Positions 57,397-64,000 of a stretch of 64,000 bases of DNA are shown piece after piece. The position numbers and the translations under genes are program-made. The notes below the pieces were generated by a model, which saw nothing but the letters and a program-made list of their open reading frames with translations, was not told the origin of the DNA and made no database searches. Every line of letters starts with the position of its first letter. Position 1 is the first letter of the stretch. Origin of the DNA: Paramacrobiotus metropolitanus (Eukaryota > Tardigrada > Eutardigrada > Parachela > Macrobiotidae); assembly GCF_019649055.1 (NCBI RefSeq), contig NW_026570301.1:62001-126000 (forward strand), given 5' to 3'.

Positions 57397-59385
57397 TTAG
57401 GAAAGAGAACTTGTAGGTTGGGTTTTGTAAAATACTAAAACTGATTTTCCCGATACAGCCAAATTCCGTTCTTCCGCTTTTCCAAAACCGGGCGTTTTCA
57501 GATCACTGACCATAGTTTTAAAATTAGCTTCTGTCAGCCTTAAAAACCGTTTTTTATCTCCATAAAATTCATTGTACATTCTTGCGGTAACAAATTTTCC
57601 AGGAATCATTAAAGCGCTGAATTCTGAACGTACGAGATTCCTGATCGACCTTGTTATTTCCTTCATCGTATAGTTTTGTACACCACTGAGCGCTTGTCGT
57701 GATGAATTTATGAGAGCGATGTGCTGTTTCTTCGGTAATAATTGGTGGTATAACGATATATCCGATTTTCGTGTATGAATCACAAGCGTTGTAAAATATA
57801 TGTAGCAACACCGCGAATTTCTGCAGATTATTTTTCATTTTTGAGAGGAACACTGCAGAAACGTTCCCTGATATTCCGCCAGTTTCCAGTTCATTATTGT
57901 GCAGAATTTGCATTTTTTTAGATCTTTTGATAAGGATCGAATGACAGCGTAAGCTTCTGTACTGAATGTGTAGGTCTGCTCGTCTTCCATTTCTTCGTAG
58001 TATACTTACTCATACAGCGCATAAAGAATTTTCAAAAAATTATGGGCGTGAGGTGGCTGCGTTAGCTTAGCTTGGTCACTTTCGTCTATGTCTGCTACTT
58101 CGTCATCAACTGCAGTTATCAACCACCTGTCTTCAAATCCGTTCCCTGTTGACCAGGTTTTCAGTAAGTTACAAAAATCTTGAGGATGAATACATTGAAT
58201 AGTGCCAAATATTGTTGATGCAGTTCGGTTTAGTTTCAACGACGTGGCTGTTTTGTATTTCAGTTTGATCGATTGACCTCCCCATATTTTATTCAGTGTA
58301 TTGGGTGCATTTTCGTCGCTACTGTGGACGTTCTTCAATGTGCCAAAAATTTCGTCTACTAAAACCGAAGTGAATCCCTTGTTGTCCCGTAACTGATCAC
58401 GATACGCTAAAATTACAAAAATAAACTGTGAAAGCTTAACGAAAGTAATGACCTTATGTCTGCTTGAACTGGTAAACACGCGCGTTGGCTGCGGGCACGG
58501 AATTTCTACAGGGGCGTTAGCAGCGTACACGCCCAAATAATTTTATCACATTTACTGTTTAGTTAATTTCTGAATTACAGAATTTCATCATTTTCCATGA
58601 ATATTTTGGATACATTAAACTACTTAGAAAAGTACTCGTATTTTGAGATGCACGCTTCAGTACTTACAGTTAGTATCACTCTCTACATGATGGCATGAAC
58701 ATTATGTCACCCTCTTCTGTTGCTGGCAAGGTTGACAAAAGTCTTACGTCGAAACGTTTTTCTGAAATCTCTGGCTCATGTACAAATTGTAAATACATAA
58801 TTTAGAAATGAATAAATTTGCTATGTACACACCCGCCCACCCGCATCTAGCCAGCACTGGTCCCTGAACTCCGTGTCCACAGGCAGCACCCATGCGGATC
58901 CAAAAAGGGCACCCGTGTGGCCGTGTACATATTCTACACCCACTTTTCCTGTACACGTAATGTGCAAATCTTCTAAATACCGGCAAAATTGACTGGATTA
59001 TCATAGAAAGACTTTCTTTTTTTTCTCTCCAATATAGTCACAAATATTCAAACAAAATTCTTCGATGCATTAAGATTTACCACTCCCTGGTTTCGCAAAA
59101 ACCAGAGCGTTAACTGCAGAACAATGTACCTTTCCGTATTCGGTTTCTTTTATCAAAACTTTATCACCACACAGTACTGCTGTTGCTCCCAAAATCGATA
59201 AAAAGATAGCACTTTCGTTAGAGCGTCTGGTCACTGCATAATACGTAATCGATTCAAGCAAGCTTCCATCGGTATAATCGGCAATATTATGCGAAATATT
59301 TTTTGTCGCAGTTCGATGAATACGCTCAGCAATTGTACCAGACACCGTGATAACCTGTCCGTTATTCCGCATTTTTCTACGAAAT
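57397..59385 (-). pseudogene. DUF3987-type P-loop (helicase-like) replication protein, frameshifted
   Basis: It reads leftward after the transposase. The first exon (acceptor at about 59386) carries the Walker A, AKPGSGK, preceded by SAIFLSILGATAVLCGDKVL as in DUF3987 proteins. An exon near 58750-58660 (RLLSTLPATEEGDIMF) is likely. The main exon (about 58411-58010) has FTSVLVDEIFGTLKN (Walker B, DE), LNKIWGGQSIK and GNGFEDRWLI, the family's WDG and G-x-x-x-R-x-L blocks. A 48-nt GTAAGT...CAG intron joins it to TEAYAVIRSLSKDLK. There are frameshifts at an A7 run (about 57915) and at about 57660 before the C-terminal part ending at 57397. In bacteria and phages DUF3987 proteins are linked to archaeo-eukaryotic primases. 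The motor or helicase role here is inferred. Confidence 0.7.
58830..58960. other. GC-rich insert within the helicase-like gene
   Basis: A CCCGCCCACCCGCATC-type segment with words repeated near 58905-58945 interrupts an otherwise AT-rich intron. It could be a small nested repeat. No termini were defined. Confidence 0.3.
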
Positions 59386-59769
59386 CCTGTATGGAAATGT
59401 CATGAAGTGATTATTATTTGAAAAGGAAATGGTTGGAGTGCTTATAAAATAAAAGAAAGCTGTGAGTTCTTGCTATGACCTTGAGTTTCCTGTAAATTCC
59501 GTACTGTCTCAGTACGTACCTACTGTTACCGATAAAAACGGCGAGAACATTTGTAATGGCGAATTTATTAATTTATTATGTTTTTACTCTCTTTATTTTT
59601 ATAAAATATTACTTATTTATTACAGCCAGTATTTGTTTTTTAAATAGTATATCAATATGTGGTGCGGCAAATACGAACCATGCCAAATGCATGTAACGAA
59701 AAACAATCCTAGGTCTAAAAAAATCCCGTATACTTAAACGTAACCTTTGAAACTGTCTCTGTTGTATTT

Positions 59770-60557
59770 ATTTCTGTTCACATGCGACCTGGAAATAACT
59801 CAACAATGTCGCGTAAAATGTTGCCAAACGCATCGTTCCCATATTTTCGACGCCATGAAAACTGGTACAGAAAACCTTGTAATTTTGAACTCGCACTGAA
59901 TCCGGATTATGATCTCCCAGCTGATAACCATGCGCTGCGGCATATCCGCGATCAGCGGTAGTGGAGATCGGTATCTCAGGTGCGCGATGGGCGGCATCTG
60001 TGATGTGCGCATGAAAACGTCACGTTTTCCCATACTTACTTTAGATGATTATTACAAGAAATTAGTAATACTTACCGGAAAACAAAAAATTTATTCAAAT
60101 AGTACAGATTTTATGCTATTCAGTGATGTAAGCCTCAATTTTTGAGGAATATGGCACTATCCTGGCATTACTGGTGAGTTTTCATGTAGCATATATCTCT
60201 TAAGCAGGCCATCCATGAACAGCAAGTCTCTTTACTAATTCCAACTTCATACACGATTGTTCTTTGTTTGAGGGACTTTATCGACCACAAATGAGTTAGA
60301 TGAATTGCTTTATCCAACGGCAGTTTACAGTGGTCAAATATCGTTCCTGTCTTAACTGAAAACCATGGGCCTGTTCGACAGCGATTTGACCAAGGAAATG
60401 CGCGCCCTGGGCGTCGTTTGGTTTCAAGCTGTTCAGTATCATGATTAGGACACCGTAGAGTACGTTTAAGTAGACCGTGTGGTATAGCAAATTCAACAGC
60501 GCTATCTTCGTCTGGAATTTCTTTTAAAAGATTTCGTAAATTCATTTTGTTATTCAT
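59770..60557 (-). pseudogene. IS1595/Merlin-type DDE transposase, degraded
   Basis: The N-terminal part (60557-60168, intact frame) has the zinc-ribbon-like start (RCPNHDT), then WFSVKTGTIFDHCKLPLDK and ending WMACLRDICY. These are the hallmark blocks of the ISXO2/IS1595 and Merlin superfamily (tGTiF..skLpL, RdiC). Downstream the frame is broken. Around 60003-59770, in a third frame, TTADRGYAAAHGYQLGDHNP and FHGVENMGTM with TFYAT correspond to the second catalytic Asp and the HTNxxE-x2-W region with the catalytic Glu. The block holding the first Asp is not intact; near 60170-60120 only ARIVPYSSKIE remains. It would cut and paste the element through its inverted ends. Confidence 0.7.
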
Positions 60558-60929
60558 ACGTATTACTACACCAAAATATTATTCATATTTTATGAAGAAC
60601 TCCACAAACCAATAACAAAAAAAAGTTCATAAAAATAAGTAAATAAAAGATCATAGCAACCCGAACAAGGCTTCAGAAAATGATTATCAGTAATATTTTT
60701 AGTATAATTCTTTCATTAGTGTGTGTACGCGTACTGTCGTACATCACTTATTGCGCATATTATGTGCAACATTAAGCATTCATAATTTTACGGACGTACT
60801 ACGCACAAGCCGAAGTTGATGTTTGTCACAAAATCCCAGGGCTGGATTCCCCCAAAAAATAATAGTAATAACCAACCATTAGGGGCAGATCCCCCCTAGT
60901 GTATCTGAGCAACCAGTACTTTATGTATT

Positions 60930-61170
60930 TTTTCCACCAGCAGACCTTTGCCCGATTTTCTCTTAGATCCCATAAAAAACAATCTGTTTGGTATCAAAAT
61001 TCTTGAAATTTATTTCTCTTTCGTTTTAGATATCGGTTAATGGTTTTCGTTGAGAAATGCGCAAGGTGCAAGTGTTAATACCAGCAAGCCGATGGCAAAT
61101 CACGAATTTGCCCCTCTGAGTACAGAAAGTGCCAGGTTGCGCGCGTTGTAACACTTTTTCGCAGTCCACT
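60930..61170. repeat. Right terminal inverted repeat of the large transposon
   Basis: It is the inverse partner of 52193-52435. The transposase relic starts about 370 bp inside this end. Confidence 0.85.
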
Positions 61171-61179
61171 GTACTTTAC

Positions 61180-62640
61180 ACTTTTCTAGCGCAACTTTTT
61201 ATTGGAAATCAAGCAGTATTCCAACCGAAATCTATCAGCTTGAATTTACAAAATTTGTCGTCGACAACCGCGCGCGCTTTAATGCCAAACGTGTAAAAAG
61301 GTCACCCCCAACTTTAACCATGGCCGCCGTTGCATTGCCAAGGTCATGCATGCTTAGTTGAAACCACACGGTTTTTTTGGCACCAGTAAAGATCCGTACC
61401 AACGGTGCATATTTATGCACCACTCGTGCATGCACCGTATGTTTTGTGCACCATAAACCTGACCACTACTTACCTCACAATTGTCAATTATTGTACAGAG
61501 TATAGTATCTATCGTCGCCCCTTCGCCGCTTGCTACTCTGCCCATATATGCCCCTTATATTATGGTGCATGTTTATGAACATTATGGTTCATATTTTTGT
61601 GCACCACTGGTACTTGCATAATTGCATTTACAAGTATTTATGCTTCATTAAATTTTTTCAGGTTGTTTATCGACATCGAGAAAATTCACGTCGTGTTCGA
61701 GCACTGGAGCATATTAAGGGTATAACTTTGCATTACTAAAACTCTGACCCATAAACCAATTTAAAATTTAAAGCCTTAGTTCAATAACTTCCATTGTTTT
61801 ACACTCAACCGCAGTCGTACACGTGGGGTTTGGGGCAGCAGCATACTAAGTATTTTAGAGTACAGTGGCGCCATTAACTTCGGTCAGTATCATAGTACAG
61901 AAATTTCTGTACAGTATATTTCCTGTTTTTCAGCGAATTTTTTTTATTTGTGATTACACAGACTGTTTGCACTGCAGTCATACTGATTCACATGCTGCTT
62001 TTCTTAGATAGTTAGTGTATTTATTAAACTGTTATTAATAGATTGATAGTTAACTACAGTACTGATTTGAACCAGAATGCGCATTATTGAGCAGTACAGT
62101 ACTCATGCAACCATAAAGCCCATACTAACTATTACAAAAACTTGGTCAGTACTTTTACTGACAATAATGGTTTCTTTGATATCGCATGCTTCTTTAACAG
62201 TTGCTTGGAGACAGTTTGTGCTTAGTCAATTTTCGTCGCGATGAGTTAACAAACTGTGAGTTAGTAAAAGGATGAGTATGAGTTGCTGTATGTTTATGCA
62301 ACAACAGCAACAACACCAACAAACCGTGAGTTAGTAAAAGGGTTGTAAGACAACGATGAGTACTACGGGTAGCAGTACTACTGTAAAACAAATGTGGTGC
62401 TAAATAACTGCTAATGCCATACTTGCACTGCGTATTATACACAAATTAATACTGGGCCAAGGTGCATACTGTATAATTTGCAGCAGCGCCTTGTAAGTCA
62501 ACTTGAAAGCCGTCGGAATTACCTCGTAAATCGACCGATTCATGGTGTGAACGATGGCGAAAGCACTTTACAGTAAGTACTTACGCACTACAGATATTGC
62601 AGTATTTATTTCAAAATAAAATAATACAGTACTACCAATA
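61180..62640. other. Non-coding stretch right of the transposon
   Basis: No gene is seen. Clustered TGCACCA/TGGTGCA words (61380-61620) and a direct repeat CGTGAGTTAGTAAAAGG (near 62260 and 62324) are the only structures noticed. Confidence 0.4.
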
Positions 62641-63079
62641 CATTTTCAAGGTGATCTTCCCGAACACCGCCGAACATCCCGAAACAGGCGAACAGTATAT
62701 GGGGCATTTGCACAAGTACTGCCCTGCTACAAAGTACTGCAGTACTTTATAATCTTCCAGTACCACCACACTACAACTAAAACATATTCTTTCCAAAAAA
62801 ATTAAGGTAGAAAGTAGTTCTATACCTGAAAAATGTGTAAGCGAGGTACAATCAGCTCGAGAAAAGTCTACCTTAATTACAGTATTTCTATTTGGTTTCA
62901 TTGTTTGTTTTTTTATCAAAGATTAACTCTGCTAATGAATCGCACATTTATTCAGTACTAACTCGAATCCGATTGTTTATGGTAAACATTAAAAGCTAGT
63001 ACTTAGCTGCAAAGTATTATAGTATTTTCAAAGCGTAGCAGCACTTTGCTTTATTCGGCACAGCAGTACTTTCAGGTGT

Positions 63080-64000
63080 CTCAATCACTTTGGTGCATCA
63101 TTACTATGGCAGTATTATAGCACTATCAAAGTACTGTTCTACTTTCAAAGTACTGCAGTACTTTCCAGGTGTCTCAGTGCTCAATCGCCTGTTTCGGCCT
63201 GTTCGGGGATGTTCGGGAAGGTCACTTCGGTGCATCAGTACGGTGAAAGTATTACCCCTACGTCCAACTTTCAAAGCACTGTGATACTTCCAAAGTACTG
63301 ATGCACCAAAGTGACCTTCCCGAACATCCCCGAACAGGCCGAAACAGGCGATTAAGCACTGAGACACCTGGAAAGTACTGCAGTACTTTGAAAGTAGGAC
63401 AGCGCTTTGAAAGTACTGTAATACTTCCAAAATACTGATGCACCAAAGTGACCTTCCCGAACATCTCCGAACAGGCCGAAACAGGCGATTGAGCACTGAG
63501 ACAACTGGAAAGTACTGCAGTACTTTAAAAGTAGGACAGTGCTTTGAAAGTACTGTAATACTTTCAAAGTACTGATGCACCAAAGCGACCTTCAGGAACA
63601 TCCCCGAACAGGCCGAAACAGGCGATTGAGCACTGAGACACCTGGAAGGTACTGCAGTACTTCAAAAGTAGGACAGTGCTTTGAAAGTACTGTAATACTT
63701 CCAAAGTACTGATGCACCAAAGCGACCTTCAGGAACATCCCCGAACAGGCCGAAACAGGCGATTAAGCACTGAGACACCTGGAAAGTACTGCAGTACTTT
63801 GAAAGTAGGACAGCGCTTTGAAAGTACTGTAATACTTCCAAAATACTGATGCACCAAAGTGACCTTCCCGAACATCCCCGAGCAGGACGAAACAGGCGAT
63901 TGAGCACTGAGACACCTGGAAAGTACTGCAGTACTTTGAAAGTAGGACAGTACTTTGAAAGTACTGTAATACTTCCAAAATACTGATGCACCAAAGTGAC
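63080..64000. repeat. 137-bp satellite array with an inverted unit, running off the window
   Basis: The word ATGCACCAAAG recurs at 63301, 63438, 63574, 63712, 63849 and 63985, giving a period of 136-138 bp. Each unit holds GAACATCCCCGAACAGGCC and a palindromic AGTACTGCAGTACTTT. The segment 63080-63290 is a unit in opposite orientation, so the array has an inversion point near 63290. A diverged unit lies at about 62655-62770. The overlapping minus-strand ORFs are repeat artefacts. Confidence 0.9.

Larger units (their letters stand above)
52184..61179 (-). mobile_element. IS1595/Merlin-like DNA transposon carrying a primase/helicase-like/RPA module
   Basis: The element is 52193-61170 (8,978 bp), flanked by a perfect 9-bp duplication GTACTTTAC (52184-52192 and 61171-61179). 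Merlin-group elements are known to make 8-9 bp duplications. The ends begin AGTGGACTGCGAAAA, and the inverted similarity runs about 240 bp inward (to about 52435 and 60930). It includes a block ACACTTGCACCTTGCGCATT that is identical at both ends. Four minus-strand gene relics follow in order: transposase, DUF3987-type P-loop protein, PrimPol primase, RPA1-like protein. There is no DNA polymerase B, integrase or Rep/Helitron helicase, so it is not a Polinton or Helitron. The copy is inactive. Confidence 0.88.

Noticed and set aside
57960-58010. In-frame stop at 58008-58006 in the helicase-like gene
   Set aside because: It lies in a good GTAAGT donor; a 48-nt intron ending in CAG at about 57963 restores the frame, so it is not counted as a lesion.
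52184-61179. Interpretation of the large element as a Polinton/Maverick or an endogenous virus
   Set aside because: No polymerase B, integrase, protease, packaging ATPase or capsid-like frame was found, while an IS1595-type transposase and a 9-bp duplication are present.
63104-63994. Several overlapping 70-165 aa minus-strand ORFs with repeated VLQYF segments
   Set aside because: They are products of the 137-bp satellite; the unit length keeps frames open by chance.

Overview
This window is nuclear DNA of a small invertebrate animal. Genes are split by short GT-AG introns of mostly about 50-70 nt. Recognisable genes are a calcineurin A C-terminal exon, an MRP-type ABC transporter, two rhodopsin-family GPCRs and a deoxynucleoside kinase. 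Gene space is diluted by foldback elements, MITEs, a LINE and a satellite array. A tardigrade-like ecdysozoan would fit, but the sequence alone does not settle the taxon.

Layout. 1-642 (+): last coding exon of a divergent calcineurin A. 5639-16064 (-): a 29-exon ABCC/MRP transporter of about 1,550 aa, with TMD0, two TMDs and two NBDs. 13922-14657: a Harbinger-like MITE inside one of its introns. 17.1-21.4 kb: a nest of foldback elements and MITEs. 22229-22678 (+): a probable secreted peptide precursor. 25227-26147 (+): GPCR. 28435-29067 (+): deoxynucleoside kinase. 30.4-34.4 kb (-): a decayed CR1/Jockey-like LINE. 34.4-45.5 kb: repeats and weak ORFs. 45574-46566 (+): second GPCR. 46.6-50.3 kb: more MITEs. 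52184-61179: a large DNA transposon. 62.6-64 kb: a 137-bp satellite running off the window end.

The most striking item is the transposon at 52193-61170 (8,978 bp). It has long inverted termini (about 240 bp per end, starting AGTGGACTGCGAAAA) and a perfect 9-bp target duplication, GTACTTTAC. All its recognisable genes lie on the minus strand, in this order: an IS1595/Merlin-type transposase relic, a DUF3987-type P-loop (helicase-like) protein, a PrimPol-type archaeo-eukaryotic primase that keeps its catalytic and zinc-binding residues, and an RPA1-like OB-fold protein. A cut-and-paste transposon carrying its own primase, helicase-like and ssDNA-binding genes is an arrangement I do not recognise as a described family. 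This copy is dead: there are frameshifts, a degraded transposase, and an ORF1-only LINE derivative inserted in the primase next to motif II.

The host genes show no shared pathway or operon-like arrangement. The only functional module formed by neighbouring genes is the replication set inside the transposon.
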